Origin: Ulva prolifera
Lineage: Eukaryota; Chlorophyta; Ulvophyceae; Ulvales; Ulvaceae
Direction of reading: 5' to 3'
DNA length: 64,000 bases
Assembly: GCA_023078555.1 (NCBI GenBank)
Contig: CM041197.1
Location: 3,607,999-3,671,998 of the forward strand
Shown here piece after piece: positions 54,113 to 64,000 of the stretch. Positions within the stretch are counted from its first letter, which is position 1, and each line of letters begins with the position of its first letter. Position numbers and translations under genes: made by a program. The notes under the pieces are model-generated. The model was given only the letters and a program-made list of their open reading frames with translations. It was not told the origin of the DNA and did no database searches.

Positions 54113-55435
54113 AGCGACGGTCCTGTTTACGGTGACCACTGTCCCGTGGCGGCTGCCGTCACACCTCGTGTGGTGTGAACCTGGCATGACATGTCTGTGG
54201 TCCCTCCGCCACGCTTCGTCGGTGCACCGCGGTGGCGCTGGTACTTGTGGCGGTACGCTGTACAAAGCCTAGAGCGTTTACGCACGGCATATGATATCGA
54301 TGTTTATCTTAGATATTGATCAGTGCTGTGTGACAGGAAACCTCCTGCGCAGCGGCACGCCGATGTTACCGAGAACACACGGCAGTCCTCTCAGCCAGAA
54401 ACAATCCGCTTGCAAAGGAGATGTCATCCTACAAACTGATCGGATTGTTGTTGAGCCTATAGTTGCTGTTTTAGCCAAGGCACTACTCCTTTCCTGTGAT
54501 GTTGCGGTTGCATGTACTGCCTCGTCCGCGAGGGTGTGTGTCTGTCGCAACACATATCTACTGCAGGTGCCTATTTATGAATGTTTGTTGACGGTTCTTT
54601 GGCGCTTGCTCGCCGGTCAATACACTGCTGGGTGCACATGGCAATAACTCCGCAGCTGCGACTAGCTATGCTGGGCTTTCCAAAAGCTTGCAGCAGCATC
54701 ACCCGACACATAAAGTGGAGGCCGGCTATTCGTGCCTTACTTGTCACTTCGCCGTACAGTAACTGCAGCAGTTTGCATCGCAAGGCAACCGTGAGTTATG
54801 CTGCGTGCAGCCATACGTGACGACATTACTCGTCCTTGGCACAAGCATTCTCGTAGGACAGTAAAAAGCATTAATGCTTCCGTTACTTTGGCGTGTGGTG
54901 CTCGCTGATTGCCATGCGCTGAGGCACTTGCGACTGAGACAAATCAACAACATAGCATTGCAACTATTCACTAAAAAGAACGACGAGACTACAGTGCACA
55001 CAAGAAAGCACACGAACACTTTGCTTGGGCGTTTGACTGCCGCCCAGGAGTGACCCAGTCATCACAGCTCGCGGAGGCAAGTCTCTGGCGCAAGCAGCGT
55101 TGTCTTGAGCTCCTAGCTAGGCTGCGCAGTTGCACGTTGTGGTGGTGACTGCGCGCCCGTGCGGTCGACGTCATGCCCAGCTGGCGCAGGTCATCAGCCG
55201 GCGCGTGACACTACCACTGCTTTGACATGCCCTTGCCTGCGTCACAGGACAGTGGTCACCGTAAGCACGACCGAAGCGATCGCCCCCTGGCGCCGCGTCG
55301 ATCGCGTACATGGTCAACCGTTCCGGAATGTTCGATCAATCGTTCCGGCATGGTCCCGGCACCGACCTTCGCAGATCCGACCGACACCTGTAGCGTGCGG
55401 ACGTGCGGCAACACAGCCGGAAAGAGTTATACAAT

Positions 55436-55828
55436 TTATTTTGCTGCATGCTTCAGCATGCCGTCCCAGCAGGACAGCGCTGCAGCCCGTGCATGTCCCG
55501 GCGTACCGGCTGCCGAGAAGACTTGGAACGGACGGTAGCTTTCACCGATCAGACAAACTTTACAGCTGCACATGTAGCTTCCGAGATTCTGTAGTTCACA
55601 AACGGCGCTCCCGCTGCATGCGTGGCTGCATCCTCTGTTTCTGTAGTCGACGACGCTCTGTGCGCGCTGTGAGCCGTGCTGAATGCCTGCTGTGTGCGAA
55701 TCCAACCGCGCACAGCTTGCAGAGGATTGATGTCTGCTCATGCAGCTGCAAATGCTGCGACCGCCTGCCATGGTCTGGCTCCGATGCAGGTAGCCATCTT
55801 CGGAGTGATGGTCCGGGTATGCTGTCAC
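55436..55828 (-). CDS. Cys-rich open frame in duplicated block, copy A
   Basis: 130 codons. It shares with the frame at 61064-61738 the core NLGSYMCSCKVCLIGES followed by AAGTPGH and RAAALSCWD. In copy A the second CxxC of the core has been lost (FQVFSAAG instead of CQVCSAAG). The upstream part is in another frame than in copy B, so at least one of the copies is frameshifted. Product unknown; could be a remnant. Confidence 0.25.
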   Translation of the reverse strand: MTAYPDHHSEDGYLHRSQTMAGGRSICSCMSRHQSSASCARLDSHTAGIQHGSQRAQSVVDYRNRGCSHACSGSAVCELQNLGSYMCSCKVCLIGESYRPFQVFSAAGTPGHARAAALSCWDGMLKHAAK

Positions 55829-56921
55829 AAATCACACTGTTGCTGTGTGCGGCCCTGTCGATCGTATGGCCATGCTGCGTCGAGTATAGTGTCAAAACAG
55901 TGTGTTCCACGCAGAGCTGTCAATGATGCAACAGCTCTGCAGAGCTGTAGTGAGCTCTGTAGTGCCCGCGACGCCTGGCTGCTCTCCTTTGCTGTGCACC
56001 GCCTCGCCGTCTATACACTCGCAGAGATCTCTGGAGAAAGGCAACGAGGCTCATGTCACCGCATTGAAATATGGCGTTTGCTCTGCTCGGCTGCTTGCAC
56101 AGCAGCATGACGTCGCTGTCCCAGCGTACTAGCTACCAACCACGCCAGATGCAACGTTAACACATCATCGATTGTTCGCTCAAAATATGTACCGTTCTCT
56201 TGCTGACATATAGCTGGAGAAGCGACATGCTGCGTTGCTATTCCAGCGGCATGTACCGTCGCTGTTGCGAAGATGCACTACCGCTGCGCACACAGCTGCA
56301 CAAGCGCTCAACACATGACAAGTGAACTCTCGACTGCTAATTTTGCTGCATCGCACAGCATGCGCTGGCTGCCGATGGCCACAATCCTCTGTTTCACCGC
56401 TCCGAGACAGCACTGACAATCTGTTTATCACCACAGCCTGCTGCAGCCCCTCACGACATAGGTCTGGCCAGTCGCCTCGGTAGCACAATTGGCGCTGGCC
56501 TTGTGATGGCAAAGCAGGCAGACCACTCGAAGCAGGGAACGATGGAATAGCAACAGGCAACACAATATCACACAAGTAGCAGCACTGTGGTGCTTGAGGC
56601 ATGAATATTCAGGCCTGCATCCTCTGCACATGGACACATGTCATCTGATCACATAAGAACACAAGTTATTGCAACAGAAGCTTGCACACTCTGGCGTACA
56701 CCCTCTGTCCTTTGCAAGGAACTCAATGGGCACCACAACATGGAGCAACACAGCACAAGCTGCTACAAATGCAAATGAAGCTTGCACTTGTACGCCCAGA
56801 CTATCCTCCTGCGAGGGACCCACAAACAAGCACTCACACTAGCTTCAACCTCCGAAGCATGCACACCCGTACCAACACCCTCAGCCATCAGCCCTCTTCG
56901 GAGCATACACACATTCACAAC

Positions 56922-57057
56922 CGTGTCGCTGTGTCCGGCGCGGGTGCTGCCGTTGCGTGGGTGTTTTGGTGTGCGCTTCGTGTGGCTTGCTGCGTGGTGT
57001 GCGTTTCCCCTGCTTCTTGCTTGCGGTGCTACCTGCCTCGCTTGCTTTGTCCTTGTA
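56922..57057 (+). mobile_element. 136-nt non-LTR family-2 insert with 13-bp target duplication
   Basis: ACACATTCACAAC occurs at 56909-56921 and again at 57058-57070. The insert between ends TTGCTTTGTCCTTGTA(A). In copy B of the duplicated block the same site (about 62790-62803) has a single ACACGTTCACAAC and no insert. Confidence 0.85.
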
Positions 57058-57299
57058 ACACATTCACAACCTACAACATACAGAACAACCATTGATGCTG
57101 TCTCAGTGCCACGCTCCCACCACCTCAGCATCTCGGCCCCACATGCCACCTCCGCAGCCCCGCCCCCGTGGACGGGCCCGTCTACCAGGCAAAATGCAAG
57201 CTAACCATCGAGATAAGAATTCGAGCTAGAGCAGATGCTCAACCTTTTATATGCTTCGCCCATTCTAACAGCATTCAGTGACGATGTTGAGGTTGTGCT

Positions 57300-57989
57300 G
57301 TGATGCTCATGGCCTGTGGACTCACAAATGCGTGCAATGGGTGTCCGGCCCGAATTTGCAGCACGCATGAATGGCATCACATACTGCTGTGGTTGGCATA
57401 CCTTGAACAACGATTTGAGAAGCGTGGTCGCGACAATAAGGTCACTGGAGAGTGGTTGCGTGGTGTGATAACACACGAACTAGGGTCACTAGCCCCGTTT
57501 ATGGACTCCGTTGAGCCCGGTCTTGTGCGTGTGCTAATGTCTGCTCGTTCGGGTCTGTCTCCTTTCTTGTGTAGGCACCGTAGTGAAAAGCATTTGGAAT
57601 ATTCACGTGCTGCTGATGTCTTCACATCCTACATCGCACGTGCACCCATCGGGGCAGTTCTGCCACCTGTCCCAGTGGCACATCGTGATCGGCATGTCTC
57701 CGCCGTTGCGGTTTTGGTGCGGCAGTTGCTCGCACGGCCAGGTCCTTATGACAGTGCCTCTGGTGTTTCGTGGTCTGATGTAGCGGTTGTGCTTATTGTC
57801 GGTGTTGATGGTGTTGGTGGTGATGCTGGGGTGTCGGGTGTTGCAAATCGCCCGTCCCCTCTCGGTGAATTGGCTCGTGTTGTTGCATTCTGTGGCGCAA
57901 GTCAGAGTTTGCGGCAGCATGTTGCTTGGATGCCTCTTTCGGTCCCGGATTTCGGAGTTGTCAATGTCCAAATGGATACGGCTATGTAA
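57300..57989 (+). CDS. Unrecognised open reading frame, 229 codons
   Basis: An uninterrupted frame starting MMLMACGLTNACNGCPARIC. It is less GC-rich in the third base than the other genes and has TGT/GTT-rich codon use. A region around residues 30-60 (LLWLAYLEQRFEKRGRDNKV) reads as a helical, charged segment. Its last 14 codons coincide with the inverted copy of the GACATTGACAACTCCGAA dispersed repeat, so the C-terminus may belong to a mobile element. It follows directly after duplication copy A and is absent from copy B. No family recognised. Confidence 0.35.
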   Translation: MMLMACGLTNACNGCPARICSTHEWHHILLWLAYLEQRFEKRGRDNKVTGEWLRGVITHELGSLAPFMDSVEPGLVRVLMSARSGLSPFLCRHRSEKHLEYSRAADVFTSYIARAPIGAVLPPVPVAHRDRHVSAVAVLVRQLLARPGPYDSASGVSWSDVAVVLIVGVDGVGGDAGVSGVANRPSPLGELARVVAFCGASQSLRQHVAWMPLSVPDFGVVNVQMDTAM

Positions 57990-59900
57990 TCATGCATACA
58001 TACATACTAGATATGTAGCAGCTCGGTGCTCGCAGCCCGGAATTGCCCAGCCTTTTGACAAATTGTCACACCTGCTCCTGTCTCTCCACTGTGATGCAGG
58101 TTCGTCTACTCGTGCAAGAATCACAGTAACACCGACATCGACAATCACAGCACTCAGCAATATTTTCACACAGTCGAGCGAGGCACTGCAGCGGCCGTGA
58201 TCGCATCAGAATGCAGCAACACGCTATTCCTGCTATGTGCTGAAAGGGTGGCTACAGCCCACCATCTCATGCTCTACAAAGTGCTGTGAAATCGGGGGCC
58301 CGTTTTGCACTTCACTGTTCGTCCGCACCAGCCATCGCTGCGGATCAGGCGTGCCCTCGCAATTTTCACGCGGTGTTTACAAGTTGTCCCCTGCTCTGTG
58401 GTGGCTGGGGGTGCGCTGTGCACGTCTGCTGGCTGCTCTGCTGCTCATTTGCCGCATGCTATGGGATCTCGATGGTTAGCTTCCATTTTGCCCGTACGGA
58501 AACCACATCACAGTCATCGGTGTCCCGCCACCCCGCGCCTACGCCCGCCCGGTGGGCTAGGCACGTAGTGCCATCTTTTTCATTAGCAGGACCGCCGCAA
58601 GCGTTTTCAGCCACTGCAAGCGATCCTGCAGCTCTGATCGCCAAAGTTCGCAGCCCTCTGTACGCTCTTTCATCTGGCCCATCGTCACGCAAGCTACAAG
58701 CTGCTGATGGCAAGTGATTCCGATGTGAATAATGATCTTGTATGGCTCATCAGGGATGCTGCAAGTCTTCGAATCACTGTGTACGCCTAGACCGCATCGA
58801 TCTGTGCTCCGTGCTGTGCGCCTGTCACTTTCCAGCCTGACCGTGCGTATAGCCCGCTGCATTGCTCTGTAAGGCTCTATTATTTTCTAGTTTTACTGCA
58901 ATGTATGTCAATGTAGACATAATCTGCCCTCGGCTGAAGCTGACCATCCGCCCATGCTGGCAGGCCGAGGCAGACCGCATGAACGACGTCTCGCTTGCTC
59001 AGCACCCCTCATGATGCACCTCTCATTAAACTGAATTGCATTTAAAGCCTCAGCGGCTGCAAGCCGTGTAGCTTTGATCGCCGATGTTCCAGGTTTGCTA
59101 TGCTTGTCGTTCGCACGCCCACATGTGTGCTTGCTGCCCTGCAGCCTGTTTGTGAGAATCCCAGGTTTACGTTTAAATCCTTTGAGACTGCAGACAATGC
59201 CAGAGCTCTGATCTCTGTTGCTATTAGTCGCCAACGCGACCTGCTGAGTCATCGTGCATTGCACAGACCGCAGCGCCCATGCTTACCTCGTTGCAGCCAG
59301 CATGGGCGCAAATGAGTCTAAGTTTTCCCCTGTTCAATGGCTGCATTATTTATAGCCCAGCTCGCCGTTGCTCCGAGCGCTCCGTGCGCCGTGCTGCGTT
59401 CTCGCTAGATGACAGCCTCATCGTGCGAGCCCTGCCGCATCGCATTACAGGTGTTCTGCTCAGCTCGTAAACCTCTCAGTTGCGAATGCAGGTTTGCCTC
59501 GCCATTCACCGACGCTGCTGCTCTGCGATATGTTGCTGCGCGAGTGCTATCACAAGGCTCGCGTGTACTGTGTGCTCGCCTTTCTATTGCATATCCATGA
59601 AGCAATTCACGTCTGATATGGTATTGCCATAGTTGCATATGTTTCTGCACAAGTTGGCTGAGTTGCTGATGCTGCAAGCTCTCACATCTCGTTCGACACC
59701 AAGCCGTTCGCTTCTGCTTTCCTTCTCGCTGCGTAGCTGTTACTGTTGAATAATGCATTACATTGAAGACTGCTTTGCTGCTGTTTCATTGCAGTGGCAT
59801 TTGCCGTCTCCCATGGCTGCATGTAGCATTCGCATCGCACACCACAACGATGGCCACGTCAGTGTACAATTTTGTTCAGTCAGCTTGGTACATGAAATAT
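57990..59900. other. Repeat mosaic without a clear gene
   Basis: Includes repeat R5 at about 58546-58575 and a GATCGCCAAAGTT/GATCGCCGATGTT pair near 58637 and 59079. Frames of 60-140 codons without family features. Confidence 0.5.
58546..58575 (+). repeat. Dispersed repeat R5, copy 1
   Basis: GCCCGGTGGGCTAGGCACGT followed by AGTGCCATC. Related copies at about 60957-60983 and 63029-63060; copies 1 and 3 are nearly the same and continue into a T-run. Confidence 0.8.
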
Positions 59901-59911
59901 CTGTCTAGGTC

Positions 59912-60380
59912 ATTGCGTTGCGTGCCGTAGCGTCCTGTCTAGACGCTGTGGGACGTCGCTACATTGCGTTGCGTGCCGTAGCGTCGCTGGGACAGCGTAC
60001 CTGCTTCAGAGCACTTCAGATGCAGGTCATAGGTCATAGTATGCGGTGATGATTTGGAAATTTCTTCTGCACATCTATCGGTTCTGGATAGTTTCAGAAC
60101 CGCTGTGCTGCTCCGTGTCATCACATACAATCTGTTTTATACCACATCCTGATGCAGCTCTTCGTAACAGATCTATCTAGCCAATCACCTCTCTAACACC
60201 GCCACCGTTGGCGTTTTGATTTCAAACGCCGGTAGACTTTGCAGAGCAGGGCACCTTGGCATAGCATCTCACAGCACCAGCTACACAAAATCGAAGCAGT
60301 CCTAGCACTGCAGTGCCCGAGGCATGCACGTTGAGGCATGCATTCTCTCTGCTCTTCAAGTGGAAACAACACTACTTGCA
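59912..60380. repeat. Doublet and third, diverged piece of the duplicated block
   Basis: CATTGCGTTGCGTGCCGTAG occurs twice (about 59911 and 59962). From about 60110 the order of motifs follows the duplicated blocks: an ATCTGTTTTATACCAC box, GATGCAGCTCTTCG, then GCACTGCAGTGCCCGAGGC. Estimated identity about 65-70%. Confidence 0.55.
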
Positions 60381-60956
60381 GTGTCTGAATCATGCACATC
60401 CATGCCAACGCCCACGGCTCACCGCTGTTGTGAAAGTGCCTCGTAGCGCACAAGGCAGGTGCACATGCGAATGCACGCACGGGGTGACACGTGGCAGTCA
60501 CCAGCCCGCGAATGAGAAGACACATTCCAGCTCTCTGTATAGGTCGAACAAGGTCATGGTTCAAGTATCTGACTCAGATACGGACCATGCAGGTGTGATC
60601 CCAGATCTCAGGCGTCATGTGCTAAGTACTCCGCACACATACTTAACATTTCGCCCAACTTAACTTACGGTATGACGCTTCCACTCGCGCTTGCATTTGA
60701 ACAACCGCCCTGTTGCAGCAAGCACAGGTTAACGACTCCTACCCAACATAACAAATTGTCGTGGCTATTGCCTCATTGCCTCCATCTCACTACCCTTGCA
60801 GCTCGGCCCTCATGCCCCATCCGCAGCCCTCAGAGCCGAACCGCCTCTGCGTCCCCGGCAACCCAATCGCATTTGGATCCCCGACACCCACACCACCCCG
60901 CCACCTCACGCGCCCCTGCACCGGTCCACGCCTCGTACCTCCGCAACTTCTACGCA
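60381..60956. other. Intergenic, no gene recognised
   Basis: Pro/Thr/His-rich frames on the plus strand (60672-61072) resemble the Pro-rich ends translated from the duplicated blocks; likely repeat-derived. Confidence 0.45.
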
Positions 60957-61071
60957 CGCCCGGTGGGCTAGCACGGAGTGCCATCATTGCCCACCGGGCC
61001 TTAGAGGCTCGCGCCCCTCCCCACGTGTCGGATCGCCCCCCTCGCCACCGATTCCATGCGTTTTTAGTGTA
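60957..61071 (+). repeat. R5 copy 2 joined to R4 copy 2
   Basis: GCCCGGTGGGCTAGCACGGA (R5) is followed at 60989 by GCCCACCGGGCCTTAGAGGC (R4). CCCGGTGGGC and GCCCACCGGG form an inverted pair 22 bp apart. R4 ends right where duplication copy B begins. Confidence 0.75.
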
Positions 61072-61738
61072 GCGGTTGCCCCCTGGCGCCGCGTCGACCG
61101 CGTACATGGTGAACTGTTCCGGAACATTCGATTAATCGTTCGGCATGGTCCCGGCACCGACCTTGACAGCTCTGCGCGGCACCTGTAGCTTGCGGACGTG
61201 CAGCGACACAGCCGGAAAAGGGGTACACGATTAATTTTGCTGCATGCATCAGCATCATGTCCCAGCAGAACAGCGCTGCAGCCCGTTCATGTCCCGGCGT
61301 ACCGGCTGCCGAGCAGACTTGGCACGGACGGTTGCTTTCACCGATCAGACAAACTTTGCAGCTGCACATGTAGCTGCCGAGATTATATAGTTCACAACCG
61401 GCGTTCCCGCTGCATGCGTTGATCATTTCGCTGGCTGCGTCCTCTGTTTCTGTAGTCGACGATGCTGTGTGCGCGATGTGAGGCGTGCTGAATGCCTGCT
61501 GTGTGCGAACACCAACTGCGCACAGCTCGCAGAGGATTGATATCTTCTCAAGCAACTGTAAATGCTGCGACTGCCTGCCCTGGTCTCGCTCTGATGAAGT
61601 TCGATTGGTAGCCATCTTCGGACTGACTGTCCGGGCATGCTGCCACAAATCAAACTCTTGCTGTGTACGGCCCTGTCGATCGTATGGCCATGCTGCATCG
61701 AGTATTTTACGTCCTATTGTCACAACTGTATGCTCCAC
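61064..61738 (-). CDS. Cys-rich open frame in duplicated block, copy B
   Basis: 224 uninterrupted codons from the ATG at 61738. The core is NLGSYMCSCKVCLIGES, then CQVCSAAGTPGHERAAALFC: three Cys in CxCxxC, then CxxC about nine residues later, able to bind a metal ion. The rest is Gln/Ser/Arg-rich without a clear fold. Conserved in part with copy A (55436-55828), where the second CxxC is lost. A GC-rich duplicated block can keep a frame open by chance, so this is only a candidate gene. No family recognised. Confidence 0.35.
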   Translation of the reverse strand: MEHTVVTIGRKILDAAWPYDRQGRTQQEFDLWQHARTVSPKMATNRTSSERDQGRQSQHLQLLEKISILCELCAVGVRTQQAFSTPHIAHTASSTTETEDAASEMINACSGNAGCELYNLGSYMCSCKVCLIGESNRPCQVCSAAGTPGHERAAALFCWDMMLMHAAKLIVYPFSGCVAARPQATGAAQSCQGRCRDHAERLIECSGTVHHVRGRRGARGQPLH

Positions 61739-62930
61739 CCAGAGCTGTCGGTGATGCTACCGCTCTGTATTGCCCGCGACGCCTGGCAGCTCTCATTTGT
61801 TGTGCACCGCCTCGCCGAGATATACACTCGCAGAGATCTCTGGAGAAAGGCAAAGAGGCTCCTCTCACCGCATTGTAATGCGCCGTTTCCCCTGCTCGGC
61901 TGCTAGCACAGCAACATGACGTCGCTGTCCCAGCGTACCAACTACGAAGCACGCCATATGCAACTTCTCATCGATTGTTCGCTCAAGACAGGTACCTTCC
62001 TGCTGTAGACATGTAGCTGGAAAAGCGATACCTGAGTTGCTATTCCAGGGGCATGTACCGTCGCTGTTGCGAAGATGCACTACCGCTGCGCACACAGCTG
62101 CACAAGCTCTCGACAAATGACATGTGAACACTCGACTGTGTGAGTGTATGTTGATGTTGATTCGGATGACATTTGGTTTCAGTTTTTGTTTTCTCCAGTT
62201 CACTCTTTTGTAATCCATGTGAACTCTCGGCTGCAAATTTTTGCCGCATCTCACGAGCACGGGCGGTCTGCCGACGGCCACAATCCGCTATTTCACTGAG
62301 CCGCTCCGTGACAGAATATACAGTCTGTTTACCACCACGTTCTGCTGCAGCCCCTCACAAAAGAGATTTGGCCACTCGCCTTGGTAGCACAATTGGCGCT
62401 GATGGCAAAACAAGCAGACCAATCGAGGCAGGGAACGATGGAATCGCAACAAGCAACACATCGTCACACCAATGTCACACCAATAGCAGCACTGCGGTCC
62501 TTGATGCATGCACATTCAAGCCTACATTCTCTGCGCATGGACACATGTCATATGATCGCAGGAGAACACAAGTTATCGCAACAGAAGCTTACACACTCTG
62601 GCCCACACCCTCTGTCCCGTGCTAGCAATTCCATGGCCACTAAAACATAGAGAACACATCACAAGTTGATGCAAATGAAGCTTACACTTTTGGACCCGGA
62701 CCAGGACCATCCCCCACCCGCGCTAGTTTCAAACTCCGAAGCGTGCACACCCACACTAACACCCGCAGCGAGCTGCCCTCTTTGGAGCATACACACGTTC
62801 ACAACTACCTGAAACGTACAGAACAGTTGTTGCTGCTACCTAAGCGCCACGCTCCCACCACCTCAGCACCTCGGGCCTACATGCCACCACCGCAGCCCCC
62901 ACAGCCCGCCCCCGTGGACGGGCCTAGGCC
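61076..62930. repeat. Segmental duplication block, copy B
   Basis: Second copy of 55280-57190, same orientation, about 5.8 kb away. It begins next to repeat R4 and carries the family-1 insert at 62139. The conserved GTACCGTCGCTGTTGCGAAG to ACACAGCTGCACAAG stretch (about 62053-62105) is identical to copy A for 50 bases or more. Confidence 0.85.
62139..62215 (+). mobile_element. 77-nt non-LTR family-1 insert with target duplication
   Basis: CATGTGAACACTCGACTG (62121-62138) precedes and CATGTGAACTCTCGGCTG (62216-62233) follows; two mismatches in 18. The insert runs from TGTGAGTGTATGTTG to CCAGTTCACTCTTTTGTAAT. Duplication copy A has a single AAGTGAACTCTCGACTG at 56321-56337 and no insert. Confidence 0.85.
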
Positions 62931-63419
62931 CAGCAGTTGAGGCTACATCAACCACCTCACATATATCGGTGTCCCGAAACCGTGCGCGCACCCCGCCCCC
63001 CGCCGACCCGCCACACCACGCCCCCTACGGCCGCCCGGTGGGCTAGGCACGTAGTGCCTTCTTTTTTGGCACGACTGAAGCTCAATTCATCAAGCTTTAG
63101 CGTCGCGCAAGCACGTATACGTAAGGGTTTAGATGTATTGCATTTCCGCGGCCACGCAAGCTGCAGCGCTTCGCTACAGCGCCGACTGCTACTAAGGCAG
63201 CTATATGGAATAACAACATCAAGCTATGAAACATTGACATAGCGCTCTCATTGCTCTGTGCAGTATGTATGCTTCGATTCGATGTCTTTGCAATTCTGTC
63301 GATGTTGTACTCTAGCTACGTGCTTCGCTGCACAATTTCGACACGGACACGCCCGCTTCAGAACTAATTAAACTTCATACCCATCACCATATATAGCTTG
63401 CATAGGTTTTAGCGGAGCA
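62931..63419. other. Intergenic, AT content rising to the right
   Basis: Holds repeat R5 copy 3 at about 63029-63060. No gene recognised. From about 63240 the composition changes to much lower GC than the rest of the window. Confidence 0.55.
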
Positions 63420-64000
63420 ATGTCGCACGCTTACAACTTGCGCAACAAAGATAAGCAACCCAAAGCAGACAAAACCAACAAACAAAGTACAGGTGCGCCA
63501 AAACATACCTTACATTGCATTTGCCGTTACATCAACACGACAATAAAAAAATAATAAAAAATAGAATACAACACATTCGCCTGGCATACAGATTTAGATG
63601 CCACACTTTCATTACAAAACTATGAAGACAACAATGAGCAGGTATCAACAGGTATGCGTCACCTTCGAGACGAAAGATATATAGGCATCAGCGTAAGCAT
63701 CATATGCAAAAAAATTCTGCGTACATTCATCTTTAGAATTTTGAATCATATAATCTTCAAATTGCAGATGAAACACCTATACAACGGAAACGTGGACTCG
63801 ATCGCGAACGCAAAGCGAAGAGACGAGCAGATGACACCTATCGCGCACATGAACGCGACCTTGCCGCTAAACGAGCGCGACTGTGTCCCCCAACACAACA
63901 TGATCAAGAACATCACAGAATACAAGATGCTGACGAAACAACAAAGAACAAAGAAACGTCGACGTATTGACAATGTACCACCGGCGCTTCAGCATCGAGC
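63420..64000 (+). CDS. Start of a probable mobile-element gene, cut by window edge
   Basis: Exon 1, 63420-63492, starts ATG and encodes MSHAYNLRNKDKQPKADK; it ends ACAG/GTGCGC. Exon 2 starts after AAATTGCAG at 63768 in matching phase 1 and encodes a strongly basic repeat-like segment, RERKAKRRADDTYRAHERD and AAKRARLCPP. This frame stops at 63969. Another frame takes over near 63930 with RTKKRRRIDNVPPALQHR, running off the edge, so there may be a frameshift or a further splice. YNLR-type N-termini and serial RERxxKRRxD units are known to me from N-terminal regions of Helitron-like and related element proteins; this link is a guess. The segment is AT-rich compared with everything to the left, as expected for a transferred or viral-like insert. 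Confidence 0.4.

Larger units (their letters stand above)
51893..55270. other. Repeat-rich stretch without a clear gene
   Basis: Holds nested CACTCACTCA/TGAGTGATCACTC motifs near 52240-52275, truncated non-LTR tails at 52305, 52371, 53335 and 53950, and repeat R4 at 54029. On the minus strand at 52793-52770 a GHGTHVAG phrase is encoded (see findings), but the surrounding frame 52710-53255 is otherwise unremarkable. Frames at 53741-54265 translate repeats. Confidence 0.5.
55280..57190. repeat. Segmental duplication block, copy A
   Basis: Matches 61076-62930 nearly end to end, from the CCCCTGGCGCCGCGTCGA start to the GCCCCCGTGGACGGGCC end, at an estimated 80-90% identity with small gaps. It lacks the 77-nt insert of copy B and carries a 136-nt insert of its own. 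A third, more diverged piece lies at about 59990-60380. Confidence 0.85.

Overview
The window looks like nuclear DNA of a GC-rich eukaryote, most likely a green alga. Evidence: a plant-type AP2/ERF DNA-binding domain at the left edge; genes broken by short GT-AG introns; retrotransposons instead of operons, with no Shine-Dalgarno sites, rRNA, tRNA or CRISPR array seen; and retroelement 3' ends that stop at TGTAA, which is the chlorophyte polyadenylation signal. The species cannot be named from this sequence. Gene models are read by eye, so exon borders are approximate unless a splice pair is stated.

Layout. 0-5.6 kb: an AP2/ERF transcription factor running off the left edge (minus), then a Gly/Arg/Pro-rich probable RNA-binding protein (plus). 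5.6-9.6 kb: no gene recognised. 9.6-15.4 kb: a multi-exon minus-strand gene for a TPR plus DUF4470-type protein. 15.4-19.3 kb: mostly gene-poor. 19.3-21.6 kb: a plus-strand gene with one membrane segment, a long Gly tract and a Lys-rich tail, with dispersed repeats in its introns. 22.9-31.5 kb: an 8.65-kb Ty3/gypsy-type LTR retrotransposon (minus) with intact gag-protease and pol frames; Pol has a PHD finger between RNase H and integrase. 34.4-35.1 kb: the decayed 3' end of a non-LTR element, ending in a 62-bp perfect palindrome. 36.2-36.8 kb: the last exons of an unknown gene. 38.0-39.7 kb: two tandem copies of an 816-bp compound repeat. 39.9-40.4 kb: a secreted-protein exon. 41.8-45.5 kb: a near-complete but frameshifted non-LTR retrotransposon with RT, a CCHC knuckle and a restriction-like endonuclease. 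46.3-51.7 kb: scattered coding-like exons of a minus-strand gene that starts with a signal peptide. 52-63 kb: mosaic repeat DNA dominated by a 1.9-kb block present twice (55.3-57.2 and 61.1-62.9 kb) plus a third diverged piece. 63.4-64 kb: an AT-richer stretch with the start of another probable mobile-element gene.

How the parts work together. The host genes show no pathway link to each other. The strongest story is retrotransposition. The non-LTR elements have scattered very short 5'-truncated copies, all ending in TTGTAA, through the window. Three of these can be proved: two because the duplicated 1.9-kb blocks supply an empty and a filled site, and one because a 24-nt insert sits inside a perfect 13-bp target duplication. 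The PHD-bearing Ty3 Pol suggests histone-guided integration.
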